A stretch of 64,000 bases of DNA from Pseudosulfitobacter pseudonitzschiae (GCF_002222635.1 NZ_CP022415.1:1-64000); one strand, 5' to 3'; positions 52,490-62,391 are shown, numbered from the stretch's first letter. Numbers and translations are program-made. The notes: generated by a model not told the origin, from the sequence alone.

Positions 52490-52693
52490 GTGACCGTCAT
52501 CACCGACTTCGAGCCGGGTGTAGATTATCTGGCGCTCAAAACGTGGCCGGGCACGGCACTGGATGTGAGGGTCATTTCGGTTCGGGTGCTTGACGACGCC
52601 ACCGGGTCCGACGTGTTGATTGGTGACACTGCCGTCGCCCGCATGATCGGGGGGCAGGGGCTGACGGTGGCGGACATCAACGTGGACAGATAA
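52490..52693 (+). CDS. Small RTX-repeat-like protein fragment
   Basis: This 67-codon frame begins at GTG 52490, 12 bases after the M20 stop. The sequence VITDFEPGVDYLAL then SDVLIGDTAVARMIGGQGLTVADI resembles the end of haemolysin-type calcium-binding proteins common in roseobacters, where DFxPGxDxL and GxxLTxxDI recur. No nonapeptide calcium repeats are present. It may be a small independent protein or the remnant of a larger secreted one. Confidence 0.5.
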   Translation: MTVITDFEPGVDYLALKTWPGTALDVRVISVRVLDDATGSDVLIGDTAVARMIGGQGLTVADINVDR

Positions 52694-52733
52694 GGGTTCA
52701 CCGCAGTAAGGACCGCCTGGCTCTGCCTTTTGA

Positions 52734-55505
52734 TCAATCCTCGGCCCGTTGCGCCCCTTCGACGATTGCGGCCCGCAGCCGTTTTTCCAGCGTCTTTTGC
52801 TTGCTCGGCGTGTAGTATTTCAGCCCGAACATATCCTTCACATAGAAGGTATCGACACATTGTTCGCCATAGGTTGCGATGACCGCATTGGCCACATAGA
52901 CGTTCGACGCCGCCAGCGTGCGGGCCAGATCGTGTAGCAGGCCGGGGCGGTCGCGGGTGTCTACTTCGATGATCGTGTAGATTTCTGATCCGTCGTTGTC
53001 GAAGGTGATGTGGGTCGGCACACGGAAGACCTTTTCGCGCTTTTTGACCTTGTCGCGGTCCACCATCGCCTCGCGCGGGACAACCTCGCCGTGCAGCGTG
53101 CGTTCGATCATCTTGCGCAGACGGGGCAGGCGGCTGGCATCATAGGGCGTGTCGTCTGAATCCTGTATCCAGAAGGCATCGGTCACATAACCGTCCTTGG
53201 TGGTATAGCTGCGCGCGTCGACCACGTTGGCACCCACCAGCGCGAGAGCGCCGGCAAGCCGTGCAAAAATGCCTGGATGGTCCTGCATCACGAAACAGAC
53301 GCGAGTGGCGTCGCGATCCTCGTCAGGGTGCAGGTCGATGCGAATCTCATCATCGCCGATACCGCGCAGCAAGTGGGCAAAAACCACGTGGGCGGTCTGG
53401 TGTAGTCCCTGCCAATAAGGTTCGTAATGGCGGCCCGTTTCGGTCTGCACATCCTTGCGTGGCCAGTTGGCAAGCGCCGCGCGCAGCGCTTTCTTGGCCT
53501 CGACCCCCCGGTTCTCGCGGTTCAGCGCTTCCATGCCGTCTTCCAGCGCAGTGCGGGTCTGACGGTAGAGCGCGCGGATCAATACCGCTTTCCAGTTGTT
53601 CCAAGTGCTGGGACCGACGCCGCGAATGTCACAGACGGTCAGCACACACAATAGGTCCAGCCGCTCGACGGTGCGCACGGCCTTGGCAAAGTCGCGCACC
53701 GTGCGCGGGTCGGCAATGTCGCGTTTCTGCGCCATGTCGGACATCAGCAAATGGTAGCGCACCAGCCATTCAACGGTGTCCACCTCGTCGGGCTTCAGGC
53801 CCAGACGCGGCCCGACCTTGCGGGCGATCTGGGCGCCAAGGATCGAATGGTCTTCCTCGCGGCCTTTGCCGATGTCGTGCAGCAGCAGCGCCACATACAG
53901 AACCCGCCTGTTCACCCCTGCTTTCAGGATCGACGTTGCCACCGGCAGATCCTCGACCAGATCACCGTTCTCGATCTCGCTCAGGCTCATGATGGTCTGG
54001 ATGATGTGTTCGTCGACGGTGTAGGAGTGATACATATTGAATTGCATCATCGCCACGATGGGCTGGAATTCGGGGATAAAGGCCGCCAGAACACCCAGTT
54101 CGTTCATTCGTCGCAGCGCTCGTTCGGGATTGCCGTGTTTCAGCAGAAGGTCCAGAAAGATGCGCTGGGCTTCGGGCGCGTTGCGCATGGTGTCGTCGAT
54201 CAGCCTGAGGTTCGATTTCACCAGTCGCATGGCGTCGGGGTGAATCAACATGCCAGTGCGCATCGCCTCTTCGAACAGGCGCAGGATGTTCAGTGGATCA
54301 GCCAGAAACGCGACATCGTCGATGATGGCGATGCGATTGTGGATTACCTCGTAACCGGATTTGATCTTGCGACGGCGGCCCAGCAGGCGTTCCAGCAGCG
54401 GCTCGGCCTTGAGGTGCACAGCCTCCAGTCCGGTCAGGAAGATGCGGGTCAGATCACCCACTTCGGTGGCATGCAGGAAATAGGCCTGCATAAACACCTC
54501 GACGGCGCGGCGGCCTGCCTTGTCCTCATAGCCCATCGCTTCGGCCACTTGCACCTGCATGTCAAAAGTCAGCTGTTCGGTGGGCCGACCGGTTAGCAGG
54601 TGCAGATGGCAGCGCACGGCCCACAGGAAACTTTCGGCGGCGGCAAAGCTGGCGAATTCATCTTCGGTAAAGACCCCCAGCGGCACCAGATCGGCGCTGT
54701 CATGCACGCCGTGAATGTATTTTGCGATCCAGAACAGGGACTGCAAATCGCGCAGACCGCCTTTGCCTTCTTTCACGTTCGGCTCGACCACATAACGTTG
54801 GCCCTGACGTTTGTGACGCTCGTCCCGCTCGTGCAGCTTGGCCTCGACAAAGTCGCGGGCAGTGCCTGAAAACAGCTCGTCCCACAGGCGTTTATCCAGC
54901 GCCTCGGCCAGTTCAAGGTCGCCGCCGATAAACCGGTGCTCAAGCATGGCGGTGCGGATGGTAAAATCTTCACGGCCCAGACGGATGCAATCTTTGACGG
55001 TGCGCGAGGAATGACCAACCTTCAGGCGCAAATCCCACAGGATGTACAACATGGTTTCGATTACGTTCTCGGCCCATGCGGTGATCTTGTAAGGCGTCAG
55101 AAACAGCAGATCGACGTCCGAAAACGGTGCCATCTCGCCACGACCATAGCCGCCGACAGCGATCAGCGACAGCCGCTCGCCCGCCGTGGGCGAGACATTG
55201 GGATGGATCACTTGCGTGGCCAGTGTCATCGTCGCTTCGACCAGCTGGTCGGTCAGATAGGTATAGGCCGCCGTCGTGGCCCGCGCGGCAAAGGGGCGTT
55301 GCGAAAAGGCGGCGGCGATGGCAGCCCGGCCCTGTTTTTGCGCCTGTTGCAGCCATGCGACCATCTGGTTTCGCACGTCCATCGGCGCAGCATCGTTTTG
55401 CCGTGCCTTGATCAGGGCCGAAGAAAAGGCAGCGGCATCAAAGATTTCCTCTGGCGGACAGATTGTCTCGACCGCCAGAGGTGCAAGCTGGTGTGTGTCT
55501 TGCAT
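52734..55505 (-). CDS. glnD: [Protein-PII] uridylyltransferase/uridylyl-removing enzyme
   Basis: The 923-residue protein has the four GlnD parts. A nucleotidyltransferase has GGYGRGEMAPFSDVDLLFL near residue 112. A helical region is followed by the HD hydrolase domain with ALLLHDIGKGREEDHS near 530. Two ACT domains (about 730-810 and 845-920, RPGLLHDLARTLA in the last) bind glutamine. It modifies PII proteins according to nitrogen state. It follows the LpoA-like gene by six bases in the same direction, so the two are probably co-transcribed. Confidence 0.95.
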   Translation of the reverse strand: MQDTHQLAPLAVETICPPEEIFDAAAFSSALIKARQNDAAPMDVRNQMVAWLQQAQKQGRAAIAAAFSQRPFAARATTAAYTYLTDQLVEATMTLATQVIHPNVSPTAGERLSLIAVGGYGRGEMAPFSDVDLLFLTPYKITAWAENVIETMLYILWDLRLKVGHSSRTVKDCIRLGREDFTIRTAMLEHRFIGGDLELAEALDKRLWDELFSGTARDFVEAKLHERDERHKRQGQRYVVEPNVKEGKGGLRDLQSLFWIAKYIHGVHDSADLVPLGVFTEDEFASFAAAESFLWAVRCHLHLLTGRPTEQLTFDMQVQVAEAMGYEDKAGRRAVEVFMQAYFLHATEVGDLTRIFLTGLEAVHLKAEPLLERLLGRRRKIKSGYEVIHNRIAIIDDVAFLADPLNILRLFEEAMRTGMLIHPDAMRLVKSNLRLIDDTMRNAPEAQRIFLDLLLKHGNPERALRRMNELGVLAAFIPEFQPIVAMMQFNMYHSYTVDEHIIQTIMSLSEIENGDLVEDLPVATSILKAGVNRRVLYVALLLHDIGKGREEDHSILGAQIARKVGPRLGLKPDEVDTVEWLVRYHLLMSDMAQKRDIADPRTVRDFAKAVRTVERLDLLCVLTVCDIRGVGPSTWNNWKAVLIRALYRQTRTALEDGMEALNRENRGVEAKKALRAALANWPRKDVQTETGRHYEPYWQGLHQTAHVVFAHLLRGIGDDEIRIDLHPDEDRDATRVCFVMQDHPGIFARLAGALALVGANVVDARSYTTKDGYVTDAFWIQDSDDTPYDASRLPRLRKMIERTLHGEVVPREAMVDRDKVKKREKVFRVPTHITFDNDGSEIYTIIEVDTRDRPGLLHDLARTLAASNVYVANAVIATYGEQCVDTFYVKDMFGLKYYTPSKQKTLEKRLRAAIVEGAQRAED

Positions 55506-55511
55506 TTGGTA

Positions 55512-56693
55512 TCAGAATCCGGCGCCGCCAAAGGATTGCGGTGCGGCGTCGATCACAACGACCTGATTGTTGCGGATCGTGGCGATCGCCAGACCACGGT
55601 CGTTTGTGCCGTCAGCGCGCAGGCGGAAAATACCCGAAGCACCCTGGAAACCGGCACCTTGTGTCAGTGCCGCGCCGGTCAATGCATTTGACCGGCCCTT
55701 AGCAACCAACGCGCCAACAGCGGCGATTCCGTCAAAACCCAGACCTGCAACAGGGTGCGGTGCACTGCCGTAAGCGGCCTCGTATTTTGAACGGAAGGCA
55801 GCGCTGCGCGCCGGATCGGGAACGGCGAACCAGCCGCCTTGCAGGCCGGGCAGCGACAGCGTGGGTGACGGAATATCCCAGCGCGTCAGGCCGATGTATT
55901 GCGTGACCGTGGGCTGGATGCCTGCCTCGGGCAGCAATTGCGCCAGCAGGGGCAGGGCAGATGCCGTGGACGAGGTCATGAAAACTGCATCGGCTCCGGT
56001 GCTGTCCATTGTTGCTTTGATGCGCGGTACGGCATCAATCACGCCTTGTTGCGACAGCGGATAGTCTACTGCGCCGGCCAGTGTGCCGCCACTGTTGGCG
56101 ATGGCATTCTGGATGGCAGTGCGACCCAACTGGCCTGCCACGTCTTGCGCGCTGACCACGACAATGCGCGATTTGCCCTGACGGGTCGCATAGCTGACCA
56201 ATCGGTCAGCCGTGGTCTGGAAGGTTGGCCCAAGCACAAAGACGTTGCCGCCCGCGATGGTGGTGTTGTTGGAAAAGGCCAGCACGTTCACACCGGCACC
56301 GGCCACAGCGACACCTGCCGCGTTGGCAGCTTCCGCATAAAGCGGGCCGATGATGATCTTGGCGCCGTCGTTCACCGCTTGGGCGGCAACACTGGAGGCG
56401 GTGGCGGCATTGCCTGCCGTGGCATAGACCCGCAGATCAATCGCCACACCTGTCAGATCGCGCATTGCCAGACGGGCGGCGTTTTCCAGACTGGTCGCCA
56501 GCAAATTGTCTGAGTCAGAGCCACCGCGTGGCACCAAAAGTGCCACCGGAACAGGCTTTGATGTGTCAACAGAGGGGCCACCACCGCTGATGCCCCCCAT
56601 CATCACCGGTTCACAAGCGGCAAGCGCCAGTGCAAAAAGCGACAGTGTCAGCAGGCGCAATGCCTTGCGGGCAGGTTGTAAAAACGCGAACAT
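55512..56693 (-). CDS. Penicillin-binding protein activator-like lipoprotein (LpoA/YraM type)
   Basis: The 393-residue protein has a lipoprotein signal ending ALALAAC (cysteine near residue 26). Its periplasmic type-I binding-protein domain starts VPVALLVPRGG near 46 and contains IIIGPLYAEAANAAG near 115 and a final GIFRLRADGTNDRGLAI near 360. It matches the C-terminal half of E. coli LpoA, the PBP1a activator. In E. coli rsmI(yraL), lpoA(yraM) and yraN are neighbours, as here, which supports the call. ATG 56693 is chosen (AGGA four bases before); 14 further codons are open upstream. A branched-chain amino acid binding protein is the alternative. Confidence 0.8.
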   Translation of the reverse strand: MFAFLQPARKALRLLTLSLFALALAACEPVMMGGISGGGPSVDTSKPVPVALLVPRGGSDSDNLLATSLENAARLAMRDLTGVAIDLRVYATAGNAATASSVAAQAVNDGAKIIIGPLYAEAANAAGVAVAGAGVNVLAFSNNTTIAGGNVFVLGPTFQTTADRLVSYATRQGKSRIVVVSAQDVAGQLGRTAIQNAIANSGGTLAGAVDYPLSQQGVIDAVPRIKATMDSTGADAVFMTSSTASALPLLAQLLPEAGIQPTVTQYIGLTRWDIPSPTLSLPGLQGGWFAVPDPARSAAFRSKYEAAYGSAPHPVAGLGFDGIAAVGALVAKGRSNALTGAALTQGAGFQGASGIFRLRADGTNDRGLAIATIRNNQVVVIDAAPQSFGGAGF

Positions 56694-56781
56694 GGTCCTG
56701 AGAACTCCCTCGGGTCTGGGCGGCACATTGGCCACCTTGATTTTGCGAAGATCATAGAGGTCACGAAAGGCGGGTCCAGCG

Positions 56782-57648
56782 TTGAATTTTCAAAAGGTTT
56801 CCTTACCGCCCGGCATCCACCTTGTCGGCGTCCCGATCGGCACGGCCCGTGACATCACATTGCGGGCGCTTGATGTGCTGGCGTCCGCCGATGTGCTGGC
56901 TGCCGAGGACACCCGCAGCCTGCGACGGCTGATGGATATCCACGGCGTGCCACTGGACGGGCGGCACATCCATACGCTGCATGACCACAGTGCAGCAAAG
57001 GTGGTCGCGCAACTGCTGGCCCGCGTGACCGGGGGCGGGTCTGTGGCCTATGCATCCGAGGCAGGAATGCCACTGATCGCCGATCCGGGATTCGAACTGA
57101 TCCGCGCGGCGCGCACAGCGGGTGCGCCTGTGCATTGCGCGCCCGGCCCGAGTGCTGTGGTGACCGCTTTGGCGGTCGGCGGATTGCCGACAGATGCGTT
57201 TCTTTTCGGCGGTTTTCTGCACAATACCAAGTCTGCACGGCGCACAGCGCTGGAGGGTTGGGGCAATGTGCAGGCCACGTTGGTGTTTTACGAATCACCC
57301 AAGCGGCTGGCTGCGATGCTGGCGGATGCCGCTGATGTGCTGGGAGGGGAGCGTCAGGCCGCCGTGTGTCGGGAACTGACCAAGAAATTCGAGGAAGTGC
57401 GCAGTGGAACGCTGGCCGAACTGGCCGAATACTACGCGGATGCTTCGGTGAAAGGCGAAATCGTTGTGTTGATTGATCGCCGTTTAGAGAAAATTAGGGA
57501 AGATGACGTTGAATCGGACCTGATCGAAGCATTGGGGCAAATGTCGATGCGCGATGCGGTGGACGCCGTGTCGGCGGCACATGGCGCGCCCCGTCGCAAA
57601 GTGTACCAACTGGCGCTGTCCCTGCCCAAGGGCAACGATTCATCCTGA
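56782..57648 (+). CDS. rsmI: 16S rRNA 2'-O-ribose C1402 methyltransferase
   Basis: The 288-residue protein has the tetrapyrrole-methylase-type SAM fold: LVGVPIGTARDITLRALDVL near residue 14, AAEDTR near 40, SEAGMPLIADPGFELI near 92, and APGPSAVVTALAVGGLPTDAFLFGGFL near 119. It methylates the ribose of C1402 in 16S rRNA. It probably starts at TTG 56782, since no ATG or GTG stands near the conserved N-terminus. Divergent from the LpoA-like gene and followed by yraN. Confidence 0.92.
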   Translation: MNFQKVSLPPGIHLVGVPIGTARDITLRALDVLASADVLAAEDTRSLRRLMDIHGVPLDGRHIHTLHDHSAAKVVAQLLARVTGGGSVAYASEAGMPLIADPGFELIRAARTAGAPVHCAPGPSAVVTALAVGGLPTDAFLFGGFLHNTKSARRTALEGWGNVQATLVFYESPKRLAAMLADAADVLGGERQAAVCRELTKKFEEVRSGTLAELAEYYADASVKGEIVVLIDRRLEKIREDDVESDLIEALGQMSMRDAVDAVSAAHGAPRRKVYQLALSLPKGNDSS

Positions 57649-57676
57649 AGGGCGGAATGGAATACTGAGGGGCGGT

Positions 57677-58129
57677 ATGAAACAGTTGGCATTTGAATTT
57701 TCACCGTCAACGGCTGTCGCGGCACATGCTTCTGCCGTTGTTACGGTGCCGCATGCCTCCGACAGAAAACGTTCGCGTGGTGAGATGGCCTATCATGCGG
57801 GTATTGCCGCCGAGGACCGGATTTCCACCGATTATGAACGGCGGGGATTTCCCATCGTGCAGCGACGCTGGCGTGGCAAAAAAGGTGAAATCGACCTTAT
57901 CGCGCAGGATGGTGACGGGCTGGTTTTTATCGAGGTCAAACACAGCAAGACATTCGACCGCGCTGCTGCCCGCCTGAGTGCAGCGCAAATGCGGCGCATC
58001 TATGCTGCTGCCGAAGAATACCTTGGGCATATGCCGCGCGGCAGCCTGACCGAAGTGCGTTTTGATGTGGCATTGGTGAACGGTCAGGGCGAAACGCGGA
58101 TCATAGAAAACGCTTTTGGGTTGGACTGA
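57677..58129 (+). CDS. yraN: YraN family (UPF0102) protein
   Basis: The 150-residue protein carries an N-terminal tail of about 45 residues and the UPF0102 core: GEMAYHAGIAAEDRI, then QRRWRGKKGEIDLIAQDGDGLVFIEVKH near residue 70 with the E-D-ExK pattern of restriction-type nucleases. The role is not settled; Holliday-junction-like or DNA-uptake-related functions have been proposed for relatives. ATG 57677 follows a GGGGCGG stretch. It lies 28 bases after rsmI. Confidence 0.88.
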   Translation: MKQLAFEFSPSTAVAAHASAVVTVPHASDRKRSRGEMAYHAGIAAEDRISTDYERRGFPIVQRRWRGKKGEIDLIAQDGDGLVFIEVKHSKTFDRAAARLSAAQMRRIYAAAEEYLGHMPRGSLTEVRFDVALVNGQGETRIIENAFGLD

Positions 58130-58189
58130 CCCATTGCGCCTCGGGCGTGGCTGATCCATCAAGGAATCTCAGCAACGCGAGGTGCCGCG

Positions 58190-59125
58190 ATGAAGATCGC
58201 CTTTCAGATGGACCCGATCAGGGACGTGAATATCAACGCAGACAGCAGCTTTCGGCTGGCCGAAGAGGCGCAGGCGCGAGGGCATTCGCTGTTTTTCTAC
58301 ACGCCGGACCATCTGGCCTATCAAGAGGGGCGCATCACCGCGCTGGGGCAGGATTTTTCCGTGCAACGTGTGCAGGGGGACCATGCGCAACTGGGCGAGA
58401 TGCGCGAAGTTGATCTGTCGGAGTTTGACGTCGTCTGGCTGCGTCAAGACCCGCCCTTTGACATGCACTACATCACGTCGACCCATTTGTTGGACCGGCT
58501 TAAAGAAACCACGTTGGTGGTGAACGATCCATTCTGGGTGCGCAACTTTCCTGAGAAACTGCTGGTTCTGGATTTCCCGCAACTGACCCCGCCCACTACG
58601 ATTGCGCGCGATCTGGGCACCATCAAAGCGTTCAAGGCCAAGCACGGCGACGTTATTCTCAAGCCGCTTTACGGCAATGGCGGGGCTGGCGTGTTTCGGC
58701 TGGACGAGAACGACCGCAACCTCAGCAGCTTGCACGAATTGTTCACCGGTTTCAGCCGCGAGCCTTTGATTGTTCAGAAGTTTCTGCCAGCAGTCAGCAA
58801 GGGCGACAAGCGGGTCATTCTGGTGGACGGGGTCGGCGTGGGTGCAATCAACCGCGTGCCTGCCAAGGGGGAAACGCGGTCGAATATGCATGTGGGCGGG
58901 CGGCCTGAAAAGGTTGGCCTGACCGACCGCGACCTTGAGATATGTGCGGCCATCGGCCCATTGCTCAAAGAACGGGGGCAGGTTTTTGTCGGTATTGATG
59001 TGATCGGCGATTATCTGACGGAAATTAACGTGACATCGCCCACCGGCATTCAGGAACTGGAACGGTTCGACGGCGTCAATATTGCCGCCAAAATCTGGGA
59101 GGCGATCGAGGCCAAGCGCGCGTGA
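58190..59125 (+). CDS. gshB: Glutathione synthetase
   Basis: The 311-residue ATP-grasp enzyme opens [10 protein letters not shown] as GshB does, and has [12 protein letters not shown] near residue 84, [15 protein letters not shown] near 155, DKRVILVDG near 205 and [13 protein letters not shown] near 280. It joins gamma-glutamylcysteine and glycine. It is 60 bases after yraN, and its stop overlaps the GTG of the esterase gene. Confidence 0.95.
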   Translation: MKIAFQMDPIRDVNINADSSFRLAEEAQARGHSLFFYTPDHLAYQEGRITALGQDFSVQRVQGDHAQLGEMREVDLSEFDVVWLRQDPPFDMHYITSTHLLDRLKETTLVVNDPFWVRNFPEKLLVLDFPQLTPPTTIARDLGTIKAFKAKHGDVILKPLYGNGGAGVFRLDENDRNLSSLHELFTGFSREPLIVQKFLPAVSKGDKRVILVDGVGVGAINRVPAKGETRSNMHVGGRPEKVGLTDRDLEICAAIGPLLKERGQVFVGIDVIGDYLTEINVTSPTGIQELERFDGVNIAAKIWEAIEAKRA

Positions 59126-60036
59126 GTTGGCAGCGTATTGCGCTGAACCGCTGGCTGCGTTTGCTGGAAAAGCCGCGTCTTGCCCACGCTGCGACGCATG
59201 GGGCCATGCGCAACCGGTTGGAACGCAACGCGCGTTTTTTCTTTCACGGTCGGCGCGACGTGGCGCAGGAATGGCGTGATCTGGGTGAGGGCGAAGCGCT
59301 GTGGCTAGAGCCTTCGGGCGCGGAAAATGACCGTGTTTTGCTCTACTTTCACGGAGGGGCCTATATCTTTGGCAGTCCGCGCACCCATGCGGCGATGGTC
59401 TCGGTTTTGGCAAAGGCGGCGTGCGCGCGCGCGGTGTTGCCAGTCTATCCGCTTGCGCCAGAGCATCCCTTCCCCGCAGCCGTAGAGCGCGCCGAAGACG
59501 CCTATCATGCACTGCTGGCTTCGGGTGTTCCGGCGGGGAACATCGTGATGGGAGGCGACAGCGCCGGCGGTGGTCTGGTTCTGGCGCTGTTGGCGCGACT
59601 GATTGATGCTGGCGCTGATTTGCCTGCAGGTGTTTTTGCCTTGTCGCCGCTGACGGACCTTACGTTTTCGGGCGCCAGCATACAGGTGAACGCGGAGTGT
59701 GACGTGATGCTGCCTGCCGGTCGCGTTACAGAGTTGGCGGACCGCTATCTGGCAGGCGCGCGCGCCACCGACCCGCAGGCCAGCCCACTGTTTGCTGACT
59801 TCAAAGGTGCGCCGCCTGTGTGGATCACTGTGGGGGACACTGAAATCCTGCTGGACGATACGCGTCGGATCGTACCGCGCATGAAAGCACAGGGTGTGGC
59901 GGTACAGATGAACATTGCCCACGATCTGCCGCATGTCTGGCCGATGTTCCACAACACCCTGCCCGAGGCGCGGACGACGTTGAACAATCTGGCCCGATGG
60001 ATCACGAGCCGATGGATTGAGGCACGCGGTAGCTGA
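59122..60036 (+). CDS. Alpha/beta hydrolase, HSL-type esterase
   Basis: The 304-residue protein has the oxyanion motif [15 protein letters not shown] near residue 75, the nucleophile elbow GGDSAGGGL near 151 and a likely catalytic His in DLPHVWPMF near 273. This is the hormone-sensitive lipase family of carboxylesterases. The start is GTG 59122 in a GTGA overlap with gshB. The final 35 bases overlap the end of comM on the other strand. Confidence 0.87.
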   Translation: MSWQRIALNRWLRLLEKPRLAHAATHGAMRNRLERNARFFFHGRRDVAQEWRDLGEGEALWLEPSGAENDRVLLYFHGGAYIFGSPRTHAAMVSVLAKAACARAVLPVYPLAPEHPFPAAVERAEDAYHALLASGVPAGNIVMGGDSAGGGLVLALLARLIDAGADLPAGVFALSPLTDLTFSGASIQVNAECDVMLPAGRVTELADRYLAGARATDPQASPLFADFKGAPPVWITVGDTEILLDDTRRIVPRMKAQGVAVQMNIAHDLPHVWPMFHNTLPEARTTLNNLARWITSRWIEARGS

Positions 60037-61516
60037 CCGCTTCGGCAACGTGGCGGTGGCACACATCTGGTGATCCGTCCAGATCCGCGATGGTGCGCGA
60101 GACGCGCAACACGCGGTGATAGCCGCGGGCCGACAGGGCAAACCGTTCTGCGACGCGGCTGAGCAGGGCGCTGCCTTTGGCATCGGGGGTTGCGATTTGT
60201 TTAAGAATTTCACCTTCGGCATCGGCGTTCGAGCGCATGTCGGCACGCCCCTCGAACCGTGCAATCTGGATGTCGCGGGCGGCTTGAACCCGCAGTGCAA
60301 TTTGTGCGGATGTCTCGCCCGATGCGGGAAGGTCCAGATCGGTGTAGCGCACGGGCGGGACATCGACGCGCAGGTCAAAGCGGTCCATCAGCGGGCCGGA
60401 AATGCGGCCCATGTAATCCTCGCCGCATGTCGGTACGCGGGCGCAGGCACGGTCGGGATCGGTCAGATAGCCGCATTTGCAGGGGTTGGCGGCGGCCACC
60501 AGCATAAAGGCGCAAGGATATTTAACGTGGGCATTGGCACGGGCGATCATCACCTCGCCGGTTTCGATGGGCTGGCGCAGGGTTTCCAGAACGGTGCGGG
60601 GAAATTCGGGAAATTCATCCATAAAGAGCACGCCGTTGTGCGCCAGTGATACTTCGCCAGGTTTTGCATTGCGACCGCCGCCGATGATTGCGGCCATTGA
60701 CGCCGTGTGGTGCGGTTCTCGGAACGGGCGCGCGCGGGAAATGCCGCCTGCGTCAAGCAGACCGGCAAGAGAGTGGATCATCGAGGTTTCAAGTGCTTCG
60801 GTGGGGGTCAGCGGTGGCAGGATACCTGACAGGCGTGCCGCCAGCATGGATTTTCCCGATCCGGGCGTGCCCACCAGTATCAGATGGTGCCGCCCTGCAG
60901 CGGCGATTTCCAGCGCACGTTTGGCGCGTTCCTGCCCTTTGACGTCGCGCATGTCTTTCAGGGGGGCGTCGGGTGTGACTTCTCCGGGAAGGCTGGGCTC
61001 AATCAGCGATTGGCCGGTGAAGTGGCGTACAGCCGCGCCAAGATCGGGCGCGGCGATCACCTTGGTGGCGGACACCCATGCCGCTTCGGCACCCGAGGCC
61101 GCAGGGCAGAGCAGCGTGCGGTTGTCGGTCGCTGCTGCCATAGCGGCGGGCAATGCTCCGATGACGGGGACAAGCGTACCATCAAGGGACAATTCCCCCA
61201 AGGCCACGACACCCTCGGCGGTGTCCTTGGGGATGATGTCCAGTGCCGCGAGCAGCGCCAATGCAATGGGAAGGTCGAAATGTGAGCCTTCCTTGGGCAG
61301 GTCGGCGGGGGACAGGTTGATAGTGATCCGGCGCGAGGGGAGGGCGATGGCCATCGCGCCAAGTGCTGCACGGACGCGGTCGCGGGCTTCCGAGACCGCT
61401 TTGTCCGGCAGGCCCACGATGGCAAAGGCAGGCAGGCCCGGCGACAGGGCGCATTGCACCTCGACGGAGCGGGCCTCGACCCCTTGGAATGCCACGGTGT
61501 AGGCGCGTGCGACCAT
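60002..61516 (-). CDS. comM: YifB/ComM-type AAA+ ATPase
   Basis: The 504-residue protein has an N-terminal Lon-like domain (about 1-170, FAIVGLPDKAVSEARDRVRAAL), a Walker A GTPGSGKS near 217, Walker B NGVLFMDEFPEF near 293, and a C-terminal Mg-chelatase-like region. ComM is a branch-migration helicase used in natural transformation, and in Rhodobacterales it serves recipients of gene transfer agent DNA. Two CtrA-like half-sites lie upstream. The start has a GAGGG ribosome site. Confidence 0.92.
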   Translation of the reverse strand: MVARAYTVAFQGVEARSVEVQCALSPGLPAFAIVGLPDKAVSEARDRVRAALGAMAIALPSRRITINLSPADLPKEGSHFDLPIALALLAALDIIPKDTAEGVVALGELSLDGTLVPVIGALPAAMAAATDNRTLLCPAASGAEAAWVSATKVIAAPDLGAAVRHFTGQSLIEPSLPGEVTPDAPLKDMRDVKGQERAKRALEIAAAGRHHLILVGTPGSGKSMLAARLSGILPPLTPTEALETSMIHSLAGLLDAGGISRARPFREPHHTASMAAIIGGGRNAKPGEVSLAHNGVLFMDEFPEFPRTVLETLRQPIETGEVMIARANAHVKYPCAFMLVAAANPCKCGYLTDPDRACARVPTCGEDYMGRISGPLMDRFDLRVDVPPVRYTDLDLPASGETSAQIALRVQAARDIQIARFEGRADMRSNADAEGEILKQIATPDAKGSALLSRVAERFALSARGYHRVLRVSRTIADLDGSPDVCHRHVAEAVSYRVPQSIGS

Positions 61517-61532
61517 TTTGACCCTCTGCGAT

Positions 61533-61572
61533 ATGGTTAATCGGTAGAGGCTGGGCGTTTACGAATGGTTAA
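61533..61572 (-). promoter_or_regulatory. Two CtrA-like half-sites upstream of comM
   Basis: Read on the minus strand, TTAACCAT occurs twice (61533-61540 and 61565-61572), 32 bases apart, about three helix turns. They lie 17 and 49 bases before the comM ATG. TTAACCAT is a known form of CtrA half-site in alphaproteobacteria. Confidence 0.5.
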
Positions 61573-61653
61573 TACGCACAAGGGTCACCGGCGAATGCGT
61601 CTGAGGCGGCGTTGGAATTTGGATATATAAAGCCAAAAGAAGGGTGAAGCCGG

Positions 61654-62331
61654 TTATGCGGGCCACTCTGCGGTCGGGGTGCCCATGTCATAGGGGAAGG
61701 GGTCGTAGGTTACTTTCAGCCCTTCGGCCCGCCATGCCTGAAAGGCAGGGTCGGCAAGAGTGGTGCCGCAGTAGGCGCGGGCGGCGTCCGAAACCGGCAA
61801 GTCATAGCCTGTTATGCGGGCGCACACCGGGGCGTAAAAGGCATCGGCAAGGCTGTAGGCGCCGAAGAGCCATGGCCCTTCGATGGCAAAGCTGCGGGCG
61901 TGGGTCCACAAGGCTTCGATCCGTGCCAGATCGGCGCGCGTTTGGTCGGAGGGTTGGAAGCCCTTGTTGACGTGTTGCAGTTGCATCGGACAGGCGCTGC
62001 GCAGCGCGCTGAAGCCCGCAGCCATTTCAGCGCAAAGCATCCGGGCGGTGGCGCGGGCGGCGGCATCTTTGGGCCACAGTCCCGCTTCAGGATGCCGTTC
62101 AGCCAGAGTTTCGGCGATCGCCATGCTCTCACCGACGACCGTGCCGTCGGGCAGTTGCAGCGCCGGAACCAGACGCGCTGGTGCCAGATGGGCCATGTCA
62201 GCGGCCATGGTGCCAGCGTAGAGACCGACAAGGTGGGTGCGATAGGGCAGGCCGAATTTCTCGAGCATCAGCCAGCCGCGCAAGGACCAGCTCGAAAACG
62301 TGCGGTCAGCTATATATAGGTCATATGTCAT
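61654..62331 (-). CDS. Glutathione S-transferase family protein
   Basis: The 225-residue protein has an N-terminal thioredoxin-like domain (about 1-82): FSSWSLRGWLML with likely active Ser, then LVPALQLPDGTVVGESMAIAE, the glutathione-binding cis-Pro and Glu-Ser. A helical C-terminal domain follows. The substrate is unknown. A glutathione synthetase gene is 3 kb away but not in the same operon. The 137-base gap upstream of comM lies at its 3' end. Confidence 0.87.
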   Translation of the reverse strand: MTYDLYIADRTFSSWSLRGWLMLEKFGLPYRTHLVGLYAGTMAADMAHLAPARLVPALQLPDGTVVGESMAIAETLAERHPEAGLWPKDAAARATARMLCAEMAAGFSALRSACPMQLQHVNKGFQPSDQTRADLARIEALWTHARSFAIEGPWLFGAYSLADAFYAPVCARITGYDLPVSDAARAYCGTTLADPAFQAWRAEGLKVTYDPFPYDMGTPTAEWPA

Positions 62332-62391
62332 AGCGTGGATGTTAGACGTGGTAACCGGCTGCGGTAAAACGCTGTTTTGTGGGGGTATCCA

